Position numbers and translations under genes: made by a program
The notes under the pieces: generated by a model
The model's input: the letters and a program-made list of their open reading frames with translations, nothing else
What the model was told of the DNA's origin: nothing
Databases searched by the model: none
Origin: Nostoc linckia NIES-25
GTDB lineage: Bacteria; Cyanobacteriota; Cyanobacteriia; Cyanobacteriales; Nostocaceae
Direction of reading: 5' to 3'
Length of the DNA: 64,000 nucleotides
Assembly: GCF_002368035.1 (NCBI RefSeq)
Contig: NZ_AP018222.1
Span: 1,611,836-1,675,835, forward strand
In this document: piece after piece, positions 26,524-35,759 of the stretch
How the letters are laid out: each line of letters begins with the position of its first letter
Numbering within the stretch: the first letter of the stretch is position 1

Positions 26524-28662
26524 TCATACAGCAGATGTCATGCTATTGGATGTATTAGAAATAACTACATTTGTTTGAGCGCGTTGTGGCTCTCCAAGCA
26601 TGACAATGGAACAGGTGAGTTGCCTAGCTAACTCAGTTGTGACATCGCTAATGGCTAACCCGCCGGGACTAGTGCGATTGCGTATAAAAGGTAAAACGAC
26701 TAAATCGTATAAACGTGCTGCTTGCAAAATTGCTTGAGCTACATTTTCATGAGCGATAATTTGAATTTCTGGGGTATTGGGCAGAGCTAATTTAGATACT
26801 AAGAGTGAGAGGTGCGATCGCCTCCAAGCAATTTTACTAGAACTAGTGCGGCGATCGCATACATTGAGTACAGTAATGTGGCTTTGATTTGCTTGTGCCA
26901 ACATTTGGGCAAATTGTACGGGCTGCAATATTGGTGCTGTTAAATTTTCTATTGGCACTAGGATACGCTGAATTTTTTTTGGTGATTCCACTAAACGTGT
27001 TACTGCAACAGGACAATGCGCTGCCCAAAGCACGCCATCAACAACATTTCCAAATAATAATGCTCGCAACCCAGTACGTTTACCCCAACCCATAAGAATT
27101 AAACTAGCTTTTTGTTCGCGAGCAGCTCTGCTAATTCCCTGAGCAAAAGCATCATCAATTCGCAGCGTTGGTTCTGCGGCTACACCCAATACTCGACTTT
27201 GGGCGGTGGCTTTTGCCAATAAGCGCTCACTGCGTTCTAGGGAAGCTTCTAACTGGGGTGCATCCATGTGAGCAGCAGCATTAGCGATGGCTAGCGGTAC
27301 AATTTTACCCTTTGACTGACGCGCTAATAACGCCGCCATTTCAATCAAGTATTGCTGCGTTTGAGGATTATAGACAGGTACAACTATAGTCAAAGCATCG
27401 TCTGTTTCTGGTGCATCGCCATCGGGTAGATTTGTTGGTGGTGCATCTACGGCTGGGGAGGAAGTCAAACCAACGGCTATTCGACTAGTTATTAAAGGCC
27501 CCAAGGTTGAGGTCGCGACCATTAAAATAATAATGCTGTGTAATATTTCTGATGAGAGTAATCCAGCCCGATATCCTACTAACGTTGCGGCTAAGGTTGT
27601 ACTAACCTGGGGAATTGATAACGACCACATCGTCAGTATTTCTTGCCATTTATAGCGGTAAACCAGTTTTGTTAACAAAGCTGCGATTAATTTACTGGCA
27701 ATCAAACAAACTATAATTAACAGCGTTAACTTGATAGCGTTCAGGTTATTTAAATAAGTAGGTAAATCAATTAATAAACCAAGGTCAACAAAGAAAATTG
27801 GAATGAATAGCACACTGCCAATAAATACCACCTTTTCTTTAACTGGGCCTTCACCGACAGCTTCATTTACTGCCAAACCTACCAAAAAAGCACCAACAAT
27901 TTTGTCTACTTCAATTAATTGAGCGCCTACAGCAGCAAGAAACACAGAAAGCAATACAAACAAAAATTTGTTTCCTTCATCGTCTCCAGAACGGCGAAAA
28001 AACTCTTTACCGGCCCAATCAAATCCTGCAACAACGGCAACAGAGTAAATCGTTAACCAACCCGACAAGGTGAGTAGTTGAGCAAAGCTGAATACGTGAT
28101 TGCGACCCACAGCTACACAAACGCCTAATATTAGTATTGCGCCAATATCTGTAAAAATAGTGGCTCCAATAGTGACAGTAACCGCTTCATTATTTACTAC
28201 TCCCAAACGAGTGATTATCGGATATGCCAAAAGAGTGTAGGAAGCGAATAAAGAGCCAATTAAAATTGAGGTAGTCCAGCTGTAGCCTAAAATCAGACCT
28301 AATAGGATTCCTATAACTAGCGGCACACTGAAAGTCAAGCTAGCAAATCCAAAGGCACGGCTTTTTTGCTTGCGAAACTTTTCTAAATCGACTTCTAGTC
28401 CGGCGACAAATAGCAAGTATATTAACCCAATATCTGATAGTAGGTTAATCATCGGCGAGTTGGATTGAAATAGATGCCAGCCCGAAGGGCCAAGTACTAG
28501 TCCAGAGAAAACCAAACCCACTAATCCTGGTAATCTTAGTCGCTCAAACATAATAGGTATAACTAAGATGACCACGAGCAAAATAGCAAAGGAAACAATT
28601 GGTTCCTTGCTAAGAACTTGGGAAGTTGGTTCCAGAGCAAGAACTTGTGATATGAGTTCCAT
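26524..28662 (-). CDS. Kef-type cation/proton antiporter with USP tail
   Basis: A 712-residue membrane protein. Residues about 20-400 form 12-13 membrane spans of the CPA2 Na+/H+ exchanger fold (RLPGLVGLVFSGLVLGPSG, ASYTLLAYPIITRLGV, FFVDLGLLIDLP). Residues about 430-700 hold two universal-stress-protein-like domains (TIVVPVYNPQTQ, ILMGWGKRTGLRALLFGNVVD, CPVAVTRL, RILVPIENL). It exchanges monovalent cations for protons at a cell membrane. The USP tail probably regulates it by nucleotide binding, as in related cyanobacterial NhaS-type proteins. It is the last gene of the ndhS - HAS-barrel - antiporter series. Confidence 0.92.
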   Translation of the reverse strand: MELISQVLALEPTSQVLSKEPIVSFAILLVVILVIPIMFERLRLPGLVGLVFSGLVLGPSGWHLFQSNSPMINLLSDIGLIYLLFVAGLEVDLEKFRKQKSRAFGFASLTFSVPLVIGILLGLILGYSWTTSILIGSLFASYTLLAYPIITRLGVVNNEAVTVTIGATIFTDIGAILILGVCVAVGRNHVFSFAQLLTLSGWLTIYSVAVVAGFDWAGKEFFRRSGDDEGNKFLFVLLSVFLAAVGAQLIEVDKIVGAFLVGLAVNEAVGEGPVKEKVVFIGSVLFIPIFFVDLGLLIDLPTYLNNLNAIKLTLLIIVCLIASKLIAALLTKLVYRYKWQEILTMWSLSIPQVSTTLAATLVGYRAGLLSSEILHSIIILMVATSTLGPLITSRIAVGLTSSPAVDAPPTNLPDGDAPETDDALTIVVPVYNPQTQQYLIEMAALLARQSKGKIVPLAIANAAAHMDAPQLEASLERSERLLAKATAQSRVLGVAAEPTLRIDDAFAQGISRAAREQKASLILMGWGKRTGLRALLFGNVVDGVLWAAHCPVAVTRLVESPKKIQRILVPIENLTAPILQPVQFAQMLAQANQSHITVLNVCDRRTSSSKIAWRRSHLSLLVSKLALPNTPEIQIIAHENVAQAILQAARLYDLVVLPFIRNRTSPGGLAISDVTTELARQLTCSIVMLGEPQRAQTNVVISNTSNSMTSAV

Positions 28663-28808
28663 AGGTAGGAATTGATGAGGCTATGGTAAAACCGCGATCG
28701 CCTTGAAGACGATCGCTCGATTGATATAAATGGATGTAGGAGCCGCCTGACGAAAAATCAAAAATCTTAACTTACACTAAACTAGACAATTGTCTAAGAA
28801 CTAACTAC

Positions 28809-29465
28809 CTACGGGTGGATTTGGCTCAAAATGAACCGCAAGCGATCGTAGTCGTCTTTAAGTAACACGCTCAGGTTTCGCCCAGCTTTAATAAGCCATT
28901 GTCGGTCAGCTTTACGTAACTGGTATACATCTCGAATGGCAGCTGCGGTCAAAGCGTCCACTGGCGCAGCATTGATACAAAGGAGTGTCCGCAAAAAATC
29001 TAGTTCTTCAGTAAATTTAACGATCGCTTCAGCTTCGCACCGATAAACAGCTTGATGAATTTGCGGAGGACGGGGTGGTAGATACTGATATACTCTTCGG
29101 TTATAACTTGGATTTTGTGAAGATAGTTCAAATCCAACGATGGCAGCTCGAAATTCTGTTCTGAGCATGGCAAATATCTGGGGTTGTTCCTCACGTAAGT
29201 CTTGCAATGACAGCCCCAAAGCTCTAGCTCGGTGTACGGAATCTATAGGCATGGTTGTGGCATGGTATACCACGGCGTAAACGAGGTTGGCAGATTCTTC
29301 ATCCACAGCACAAACCCAACTACCAAAAGGCGGCATAGAGGGAAAGCTTAAATCTTCTGGTTCCAAACACTGTGCCAGAAATTCAGTAGTACTAGTCTCA
29401 ATCACCTCCGCAAAGTGATTGGGATGGCGATCGCTTCTGTCAAACTGTGGTAATGGGAGGCGCAT
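28809..29465 (-). CDS. HAS-barrel domain protein
   Basis: A 218-residue soluble protein. The first 95 residues form a small beta-barrel (FGSWVCAVDEESANLVYAVVYHATT), which I read as a HAS-barrel as found at the N-terminus of HerA-type and F1 ATPase-like enzymes. Here it is not followed by an ATPase domain but by helices (CEAEAIVKFTEELDFLRTLLCI, LRKADRQWLIKAGRNLSVLLKDDYDRL). This stand-alone form is conserved in cyanobacteria. Its job is unknown. It lies between ndhS and the antiporter on one strand. Confidence 0.72.
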   Translation of the reverse strand: MRLPLPQFDRSDRHPNHFAEVIETSTTEFLAQCLEPEDLSFPSMPPFGSWVCAVDEESANLVYAVVYHATTMPIDSVHRARALGLSLQDLREEQPQIFAMLRTEFRAAIVGFELSSQNPSYNRRVYQYLPPRPPQIHQAVYRCEAEAIVKFTEELDFLRTLLCINAAPVDALTAAAIRDVYQLRKADRQWLIKAGRNLSVLLKDDYDRLRFILSQIHP

Positions 29466-29486
29466 GGGAGTGTTGAGTTAAGAGTT

Positions 29487-29552
29487 AGGAGTTAGGAGTT
29501 GAACAATAATAACTCCTAACTCCTGTACAGACGCGATTAATCGCGTCTCTAC
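29487..29552. repeat. Inverted 7-mer repeat plus palindromic 29-mer
   Basis: AGGAGTTAGGAGTT at 29487-29500 faces its exact complement at 29511-29524, making a 14-bp hairpin built of 7-mer units. It abuts a 29-base element at 29524-29552 with the palindromic core GACGCGATTAATCGCGTC. The same 29-mer occurs in reverse orientation at 35677-35705. Confidence 0.9.
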
Positions 29553-29563
29553 TTCTAACTAAT

Positions 29564-29761
29564 CTATTTTCCTTTTTTACGTCCAGCTGTGGTTTCTACG
29601 AGTTCTAATTCCTTCAGGCGGAAGGTAATTAATTTATCCCAGTTACCACCTTCAAACAATACGGCTACCTTGCCATCACTCACTCGTTGTACGAGTCCTT
29701 CAGAACGATAGTAGGTATCTGCGGGATTCTTGACGCGAACAGTTGCTCCAGGCAGAATCAT
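29564..29761 (-). CDS. ndhS: NDH-1 subunit S, ferredoxin-docking protein
   Basis: A 65-residue SH3-like protein of the NAD(P)H dehydrogenase-like (NDH-1) complex. In cyanobacteria and plants (CRR31) NdhS forms the ferredoxin-binding site for cyclic electron flow around photosystem I. The conserved MILPGATVRVKNPADTYY start, GLVQRVSDGKVAVLFEGGNWDKL core and FRLKELELVE end are all present. The basic tail GRKKGK is typical. It acts on the cytoplasmic side of thylakoids. Confidence 0.93.
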   Translation of the reverse strand: MILPGATVRVKNPADTYYRSEGLVQRVSDGKVAVLFEGGNWDKLITFRLKELELVETTAGRKKGK

Positions 29762-29814
29762 CTTTTTAGCCTCACTTGTTTCCTGTTAATAGCTTAATAC
29801 TTGTTAATAGTCAT

Positions 29815-29960
29815 TGGTCATTGGTCATTGGTCATTGGTTTTCGTTAACTAACAAATGACAAATGACAAAGCGCAAAGTCGGAGGGCCGGCTTCCGGCGA
29901 TGCCTTCGGCAACGCGAAGCGCGAACGGAACTTTGTAAGAAATGACAACTGACAAAGGAC
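29815..29960. repeat. TTGGTCA 7-mer array and GC-rich dispersed repeat
   Basis: Three to four copies of TTGGTCA lie at 29815-29838, mirrored by CAAATGACAAATGAC stretches at 29850-29868 and 29940-29966. Between them, at about 29878-29935, is a GC-rich palindromic repeat (GGCCGGCTTCCGGCG, CGAAGCGCGAACG) of a type scattered through Nostoc genomes. It fills the gap between rodA and ndhS. Confidence 0.8.
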
Positions 29961-29970
29961 AAATGACGAA

Positions 29971-31284
29971 TCAATAATACTTCTGCCGTTGGCGAAAATT
30001 TGCTACCGATTCTACTATTCCCAAGGAAATGAAGTTAGTCAGCATGGCAGAACGTCCGTAACTCATCCAAGGTAAGGGAATTCCTGCTACAGGTGCTAAG
30101 CCGACAGTCATGCCAACGTTGACAATTACCTGAAACACAATCATGGACAAAACGCCAATAGCCAACAAAGAACCGAAATTGTCTGTGGCATTTTGAGCAA
30201 CATGCAGTAAGCGGAAGCAAATTAAGCAAAAAACAAAGAGTACTACCAAACAACCAACAAAACCAAACTCCTCGCCGACTGCGGAGAAAATAAAGTCTGT
30301 ATGCTGTTCTGGGACGAAATTAAGTTGGGTCATTGGGCCTTTGAACAGACCCCATCCCCAAATTTCACCAGCACCAATGGCAATGCGAGATTGAATCAAG
30401 TGATACCCAGCACCGAGAGGATCGTGATCTGGATCCATGAATACAGTTAGTCGGTCTTTTTGGTAGGGTTTCAAAATATGATTCCAGGCAAAAACTCCTA
30501 ATTCGCCACCGAGTATATTTAGACTCCACGCACCGATAGCACCCAAACCAAACCGGCGCCAAGGCAGAGTTCGCCAACCGATAATAGCCATAGCGATTGA
30601 CCAAACTATGCCCAAGGGACCAAAAGATAGCTCTTTAAATAAAACTATCGGCTGTGCTAAAGGCCAAGATATGCTGAACAAAATGGCAGCAACTACAGGA
30701 GAAATCATCAGAATTAGCCAGCCTGGGTTAGCATTTGCCCAATAGAGCATTCCCAAGACGATCGCCCCAAATACCATTGATGTTGCTAAATCTGGCTGTA
30801 AAAATACTAATCCCCAAGGTATAGCGGTGATTGCCAGTACGCGGAAAACACTTTCGAGTTTAGAAGCGGTGCGCTTGTGTAACAAGGCTGCTAAGGTAAT
30901 AATCATGCCGACTTTGGCAAACTCTGAGGGTTGCACATTAAAACCAGCGATATTAATCCACCGCTGCGCCCCTTTAGCGCTAGTACCAGCAATCATCACG
31001 GCGATTAAGCTGAAATTCGTAAGTCCGTAAGTTACCCAGTGGCACTGCATCAAGATTTCGTAACGGGTACGAGCTAAAAACAGTGCTATCAGTACACCGA
31101 TACCAGCCACCAACCAGTGCCACCACCAGTCAGTTACTGGCTGCTTGAGTTCCGTACTAAGAATCGTGAGGCCGCCAAAAATACTGACAGCAACTGGTAA
31201 ACAAAATAATAACCAATCTACATATTGCCAAGGCTTAACCCAAGACTTCCAGCGAACTTTGGGGAGCGATCGTTTTAATAACAT
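29971..31284 (-). CDS. rodA: Rod-shape SEDS glycosyltransferase RodA
   Basis: A 437-residue polytopic membrane protein of the SEDS (RodA/FtsW/SpoVE) family that polymerises lipid II glycan chains in lateral wall growth. Signature segments are GAQRWINIAGFNVQPSEFAKVGMI at about 105-130, FVEQHTDFIFSAVGEE in the last third and MSYGRSAMLTNFISLGI near the C-terminus. The count of about ten membrane spans and the length favour RodA over FtsW. It follows the Mrp gene on the same strand, separated by a 7-mer/hairpin repeat block. Confidence 0.92.
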   Translation of the reverse strand: MLLKRSLPKVRWKSWVKPWQYVDWLLFCLPVAVSIFGGLTILSTELKQPVTDWWWHWLVAGIGVLIALFLARTRYEILMQCHWVTYGLTNFSLIAVMIAGTSAKGAQRWINIAGFNVQPSEFAKVGMIITLAALLHKRTASKLESVFRVLAITAIPWGLVFLQPDLATSMVFGAIVLGMLYWANANPGWLILMISPVVAAILFSISWPLAQPIVLFKELSFGPLGIVWSIAMAIIGWRTLPWRRFGLGAIGAWSLNILGGELGVFAWNHILKPYQKDRLTVFMDPDHDPLGAGYHLIQSRIAIGAGEIWGWGLFKGPMTQLNFVPEQHTDFIFSAVGEEFGFVGCLVVLFVFCLICFRLLHVAQNATDNFGSLLAIGVLSMIVFQVIVNVGMTVGLAPVAGIPLPWMSYGRSAMLTNFISLGIVESVANFRQRQKYY

Positions 31285-31310
31285 TGTGTCAGTTTAGACT
31301 TTAAGTTTAA

Positions 31311-31442
31311 TTGTTGGGCATTGGGGATTGGGCATTGGGCATTGGGCATTGGGCATTGGGCATGGGGAAAGGGAAAGGGGTAAGGGGAAAAGGGGAAAGA
31401 TTAAATTTATTCCTTTTCCCTTTAACCTTTAACCTTTTCCCC
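31311..31442. repeat. ATTGGGC 7-mer array joined to a purine/pyrimidine hairpin repeat
   Basis: About seven copies of ATTGGGC (31311-31362) run directly into a purine block (GGGAAAGGGGTAAGGGG), then AAAGATTAAATTTATTCC, then a pyrimidine block ending CCTTTTCCCC. The second part can fold on itself. Related copies occur at 35004, 37875, 39535 and 45905. Confidence 0.9.
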
Positions 31443-31532
31443 ATACCCTGCTCCCCACATTCCCCAGTCCCCAATCTCCAGTCCCTAGTATTCCCAGACC
31501 TAGCTCAGGAAGCAGATAGAAATTAAAATTTA

Positions 31533-32603
31533 TTATGTCAAAGCTGCAACTGATACTTTACCAGCGATGTTCAGAGCGATCGCTTTTAGTGCTTTTGCTG
31601 AAGCTGAATCTGGGTCAGCAACGACTATTGGCACGCCATTATCGCCGCCAACTCGCGTGGAAATTTCTAGTGGTACACACCCCAAAAGTGGTACTTCCAA
31701 TTCAGCAGCGGTTTTGGAACCACCACCGGAACCAAAAATGTCGTACTGCTTATCTGGCATATCTGGTGGAATAAAATAACTCATATTTTCCACGATTCCT
31801 AATACCGGGACGTTCATCTGCTGGAACATCCGCAATCCCTTACGAGAATCTAACAGAGCGACATTTTGCGGTGTAGTGACAATTACTGCCCCTGCCATCG
31901 GTACTGCTTGGGTTAAAGTTAACTGAGCATCTCCAGTTCCTGGTGGCATATCTACAATCAAATAGTCCAATTCTCCCCATTGCACTTGATAGAGAAACTG
32001 GCGAATTACACCATTTAACATTGGACCGCGCCAAATTACCGGTTGATCTCTGTCAATCAAAAAGCCCATTGAAACTAATTTGACGCCGTGATTAAAAGCA
32101 GGTTCGAGGATTTCACCTTTTTCAGTCGAACGCACAGCAATTTCGGCATCAGCCAACCCCAACATTGTCGGGTCATTAGGCCCGTAAATATCGGCGTCTA
32201 GTAAGCCAACTTTTGCTCCAGTTTGGGCTAAAGCCACTGCGACATTCACCGCTACAGTACTTTTACCAACACCACCTTTGCCGCTAGAAACAGCAATGAT
32301 ATTTTTGACCCCAGAAATACCAGTGCGGTCTGGCAAACTTTTTTGTTGCGGTGTTTCTGCTGTTACTTCTACACTTACATCTGTAACGCCTGGTAATTTT
32401 TTAACAGCTTTTTGGCAATCTTCAACAATAAATTCACGTAAAGGACAGGCGGGAGTAGTTAACACTAAAGTGAAACTAACTTTACCACCATCAATTTTGA
32501 CGTTGCGAATCATATTCAGTTCTACCAGACTTTTGCGAAGTTCTGGGTCTTGCACTGGTCGCAATACTTCTAAGACAGAGCGGGAATCAAGGACATCGTA
32601 CAT
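31533..32603 (-). CDS. mrp: Mrp/ApbC-type Fe-S cluster carrier ATPase
   Basis: A 356-residue protein with an N-terminal MIP18/DUF59 domain (residues 1-85; VLRPVQDPELRKSLVELNMI, LTTPACPLRE). A MinD-like P-loop ATPase follows, whose deviant Walker A SSGKGGVGKST is at 106-116. The family assembles or transfers iron-sulfur clusters. The DMPPGTGD and MSYF segments are typical, although the Cys-x-x-Cys usually following MSYF is absent here (MSYFIPPDMPDKQ). Some cyanobacterial members are like this, so cluster binding may differ. It sits upstream of rodA with no obvious functional link. Confidence 0.9.
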   Translation of the reverse strand: MYDVLDSRSVLEVLRPVQDPELRKSLVELNMIRNVKIDGGKVSFTLVLTTPACPLREFIVEDCQKAVKKLPGVTDVSVEVTAETPQQKSLPDRTGISGVKNIIAVSSGKGGVGKSTVAVNVAVALAQTGAKVGLLDADIYGPNDPTMLGLADAEIAVRSTEKGEILEPAFNHGVKLVSMGFLIDRDQPVIWRGPMLNGVIRQFLYQVQWGELDYLIVDMPPGTGDAQLTLTQAVPMAGAVIVTTPQNVALLDSRKGLRMFQQMNVPVLGIVENMSYFIPPDMPDKQYDIFGSGGGSKTAAELEVPLLGCVPLEISTRVGGDNGVPIVVADPDSASAKALKAIALNIAGKVSVAALT

Positions 32604-32979
32604 AAAAAATTCAAAATTCCAAATTTACCGAAGTTCTGATTTAAGGAAGGCTGAAGCTACTGACTTCTGTTGCTATTGATGAAATACAATCCTAGTCAGC
32701 ATCTTAGCTATTAACTGGATGCAAATAAAAGCAAGAGCAGATTGGTATTCTCGCGATCGCTGCCGTAATAAAACTTAGGAAACTGGATTATTACCTAAAT
32801 AGAATCTTAACGTTATTGGGTATAGGAAATGGCGCATGGGACAGGGGGAGAATAGCTCCTAACTCAGCACTTCCAATGCCCCATGCCCAATATTTCGACT
32901 TCTCTACGAGAGGCTGCGCCAACGACTTCTCTACGAGACGCTACGCGAACGCTCAGTACAAGTGCTCCATACCCCATAC
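32604..32979. other. Intergenic region with dispersed repeats
   Basis: No gene. At about 32896-32953 lies a tandem of CTTCTCTACGAGA-type palindromic repeats, two copies separated by GGCTGCGCCAAC, of the kind scattered in Nostoc genomes. ATGCCCCATACCC-like 7-mer fragments flank them. Confidence 0.6.
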
Positions 32980-33504
32980 CTAAAAATCAAAACAACTATC
33001 ATTAATAGATTTTTTATTACCTGATACTGCTGGTAATGCCGCCTTTTCCACTGCTTCAACTAAAGAGCGTGCAACGCGGTCTGCATAAGGACGAGATAAA
33101 GACCAAATTAGGGGTGACAACCAACCGCGTAGTGTTACAGAATAAGATAAACAAGTACCACAGACTGTTGATTCTACTTGGTAAGTTATCCGTTCTTCTA
33201 TTCCAGGAATTGCCAGCACTCGGATACTGAGCATTTCTCTGGGATTGACGCGTTCCACAAAAATACGGATGGGAATTGGCGAAAAGCGCGTTACAGCTTG
33301 AAAAATTAATCCTGGTTTGGGTACTAATCCGTAGGGCACGTTAGTACTCTTAAGTAGTGGATGCCAAGAAACATCTGTTAAATCAACCACTTTTTGCCAC
33401 AGTTCATCTACAGAAGCAGAACTAATCTCTCGATACGTCCGCACCAGAGAAGCGCAAAACCGACGACGTTTGCGGTGGATGAATTTGGATAACCAACCTT
33501 GCAT
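32980..33504 (-). CDS. SRPBCC (START-like) superfamily protein
   Basis: A 174-residue protein. After a basic N-terminus (KFIHRKRRRF) it has the helix-grip pattern of a START/SRPBCC ligand-binding domain (REISSASVDELWQKVVDLTDVSWHPLL, FFVERVNPREMLSIRVLAIPG-like beta strands, long C-terminal helix RPYADRVARSLVEAVEKA). Such proteins bind hydrophobic ligands or act as cyclases or hydrolases; nothing here tells which. There is no signal peptide. The last 15 residues are Ser/Asn-rich and probably disordered. Confidence 0.75.
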   Translation of the reverse strand: MQGWLSKFIHRKRRRFCASLVRTYREISSASVDELWQKVVDLTDVSWHPLLKSTNVPYGLVPKPGLIFQAVTRFSPIPIRIFVERVNPREMLSIRVLAIPGIEERITYQVESTVCGTCLSYSVTLRGWLSPLIWSLSRPYADRVARSLVEAVEKAALPAVSGNKKSINDSCFDF

Positions 33505-33959
33505 TTTCCTAATCCTCCTCCTCGCTAGACACTTTCTGGTAATTATGGTACTTTTGGCGACTAAGCTTAACCCCTAGACCAAAACTTTCTCAAAATTTAT
33601 CTGGGCATAGCAATGGTATATTCAGTGCAGATGCTAACCGCCATATCATAAATAAATATGGCGCAGAAGTTTTGAGTAGACGAATCAAACCCTTGATAGC
33701 TCAAGGTTAAGACTAAATTTTAGTGTTTATACCAGAATATTCCAATTAAAAATTTCAAAAAAAACTCAATCAATATACAAGCCTATACGCATTTGAGGGA
33801 AAATAACTCTAGTGATGCCCATCAATTCTATAAAATGCTTGACCGATAAGAAAAAAGCGGGTTGGGCAAATAGAGCTTGATTGTTGGCGCGGTTTTCCCC
33901 AAATTTTAAGATGAGAAATTTGTGGCTTTCTGGAAATTGTAATTAAGGTTCGGGAATCT
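33505..33959. other. Divergent promoter region before hemF
   Basis: A gene-free, AT-rich 455-base gap between divergent genes. The hemF ribosome site is weak (AAGGTTCGGGAATCT). I see no strong repeat or hairpin. Confidence 0.45.
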
Positions 33960-34994
33960 ATGTTGACCAACTCGCAAACACCAACTGTACCAGCTCAATC
34001 ATCCAAGTCTTTGCCACCAAGTGACGCTAAGGCAAGGGTTAGTCAGTTTATGAAACAGCTGCAAGACGAGATTACCCAAGCTTTGGCAGAAGTGGATGGT
34101 GTGGGTAAGTTTCATGAAGATAGTTGGGAACGCCCAGAAGGAGGTGGAGGGCGATCGCGCGTCCTACGGGATGGTGCAATATTTGAACAAGGTGGTGTCA
34201 ATTTTTCTGAAGTTTGGGGTTCCCATTTACCGCCCTCAATCTTAGCTCAACGTCCTGAAGGCGCAGGACACGGCTTTTATGCCACTGGTACTTCAATGGT
34301 GTTACACCCCCGCAATCCCTACGTCCCTACAGTTCACCTAAACTATCGCTACTTTGAAGCTGGGCCTGTGTGGTGGTTTGGCGGCGGTTTGGACTTAACT
34401 CCTTATTACCCCTTTGCTGAAGATGTAATACATTTACATAAAACTTTAAAACAAGCTTGCGACCAACACCACCCAGAATATTACTCAGTGTTTAAACGTT
34501 GGTGTGACGAATATTTCTACCTCAAGCATCGGGGTGAAACAAGGGGTGTGGGCGGCTTATTTTTTGATTACCAAGATGGTCAGGGTACTTTATATCGCGG
34601 CCCCGATCCCAATGGGCCAGCAGCTATTCATAGCAATAAGGTGGGAGAACCAGCGCCACGTAATTGGGAAGATTTGTTTGCCTTTGTACAAGACTGTGGC
34701 AGAGCATTTTTACCAGGCTATGTACCAATTGTAGAACGGCGACATGGGCTTGAGTATGGCGATCGCCAACGCAATTTCCAACTCTATCGCCGGGGACGAT
34801 ATGTAGAATTTAACTTGGTTTACGACCGAGGTACGATTTTTGGACTGCAAACCAACGGACGCACCGAATCAATTCTCATGTCCCTACCACCTCTGGTGCG
34901 TTGGGAATACGGCTATCAACCAGAACCCAATTCCCCTGAAGCTGAGTTGTATGAAACCTTCTTAAAACCTCAAGATTGGCTCGATTGGAAATAG
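33960..34994 (+). CDS. hemF: Oxygen-dependent coproporphyrinogen III oxidase
   Basis: Aerobic oxidase of 344 residues converting coproporphyrinogen III to protoporphyrinogen IX in heme and chlorophyll synthesis. The hallmark segments are WERPEGGGGRSRVLRDG near 57-73, PYVPTVHLNYRYFE, WWFGGGLDLTPYYPF and RGGLF-like GVGGLFFDYQDG. The C-terminus has RRGRYVEFNLVYDRGTIFGL, the dimer signature. Length is standard. This is the oxygen-using isoenzyme, which fits an oxygenic organism. It is a single gene followed by a hairpin repeat that may end its transcript. Confidence 0.97.
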   Translation: MLTNSQTPTVPAQSSKSLPPSDAKARVSQFMKQLQDEITQALAEVDGVGKFHEDSWERPEGGGGRSRVLRDGAIFEQGGVNFSEVWGSHLPPSILAQRPEGAGHGFYATGTSMVLHPRNPYVPTVHLNYRYFEAGPVWWFGGGLDLTPYYPFAEDVIHLHKTLKQACDQHHPEYYSVFKRWCDEYFYLKHRGETRGVGGLFFDYQDGQGTLYRGPDPNGPAAIHSNKVGEPAPRNWEDLFAFVQDCGRAFLPGYVPIVERRHGLEYGDRQRNFQLYRRGRYVEFNLVYDRGTIFGLQTNGRTESILMSLPPLVRWEYGYQPEPNSPEAELYETFLKPQDWLDWK

Positions 34995-35003
34995 TGAGGA
35001 GAT

Positions 35004-35104
35004 AGGGGAAAAGGTTAAAGGTTAAAGGGAAAAGGAATAAATTTAATCTTTTCCTTTTTCCCCGGTTGGTGAGCTTGTCGAACCATACCCCTTTCCCTTT
35101 CCCC
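35004..35104. repeat. Purine/pyrimidine hairpin repeat, inverted copy
   Basis: A copy in the opposite orientation to the one at 31363: GGGGAAAAGGTTAAAGGTTA, then AAGGAATAAATTTAATC, then TTTTCCTTTTTCCCC. Here the pyrimidine half is interrupted by a 30-base insertion (GGTTGGTGAGCTTGTCGAA) before the final CCCTTTCCCTTTCCCC. Confidence 0.85.
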
Positions 35105-35293
35105 ATGCCCTGTTTGCTTTATGCCCCATTTAAAATTGCTACTCAGCACTGTTTTGGTGAGTTAAACTACTAAAGATAAGCACTTAGCATAAAAAAGTGA
35201 CATTTTTAGCTGTAGCTTGCTAATCTCAAGTGGCAGCATTATAACGGTTCTGTAGCTAGTCAATTTAAAAGAAATCCCACGGGGAGGGTTTGA

Positions 35294-35662
35294 GTGATTC
35301 ATATAGACCAAAAAAGTTATACAACCCAAGACGGAAATACCGTGATTGTCTTGACACCAGCAGGTCGCCTAGACATCACCACCGCTTGGCAATTTCGCTT
35401 AAAGTTACAAGAGTGTATTTCTAAACTCAGTCGCCATGTAGTTGTCAATCTGGGTCAGGTCAATTTTATTGATAGTTCTGGTCTCACGTCTTTGGTAGCT
35501 GGAATGCGTGATGCAGATAAAGTCAAGGGTAGTTTCCGCATCTGTAATGTACATCCAGAGGCCAAACTCGTGTTTGAAGTGACGATGATGGATACTGTGT
35601 TTGAAATCTTTGAAACTGAAGAGGAAGCTTTAGAAGGTGTACCTCGTAGTATCGCGAGCTAA
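35294..35662 (+). CDS. STAS-domain anti-sigma-factor antagonist
   Basis: A single STAS domain of 122 residues, related to SpoIIAA/RsbV. The core INFIDSSGLTSLVAGMRDA-type segment (DSSG at about 58-61) carries the serine normally phosphorylated by a partner kinase. In its unphosphorylated form such a protein frees a sigma factor or another partner. The start is a GTG preceded by GGGGAGGG. No kinase or phosphatase gene is adjacent, so the partner is elsewhere in the genome. Confidence 0.9.
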   Translation: MIHIDQKSYTTQDGNTVIVLTPAGRLDITTAWQFRLKLQECISKLSRHVVVNLGQVNFIDSSGLTSLVAGMRDADKVKGSFRICNVHPEAKLVFEVTMMDTVFEIFETEEEALEGVPRSIAS

Positions 35663-35676
35663 GAAAAGAGTTAGGA

Positions 35677-35705
35677 GTAGAGACGCGATTAATCGCGTCT
35701 GTACA
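35677..35705. repeat. Palindromic 29-mer, second copy
   Basis: Exact reverse complement of the element at 29524-29552, with the core GACGCGATTAATCGCGTC. It lies between the STAS gene and the converging cpcT gene and is flanked by AGTTAGGAGT 7-mer remnants, as at the other site. Confidence 0.95.
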
Positions 35706-35759
35706 AGAGTGAGGAGTTTATTGAAAATTCATAACTCATAACTCATAACTCGATCTTAC

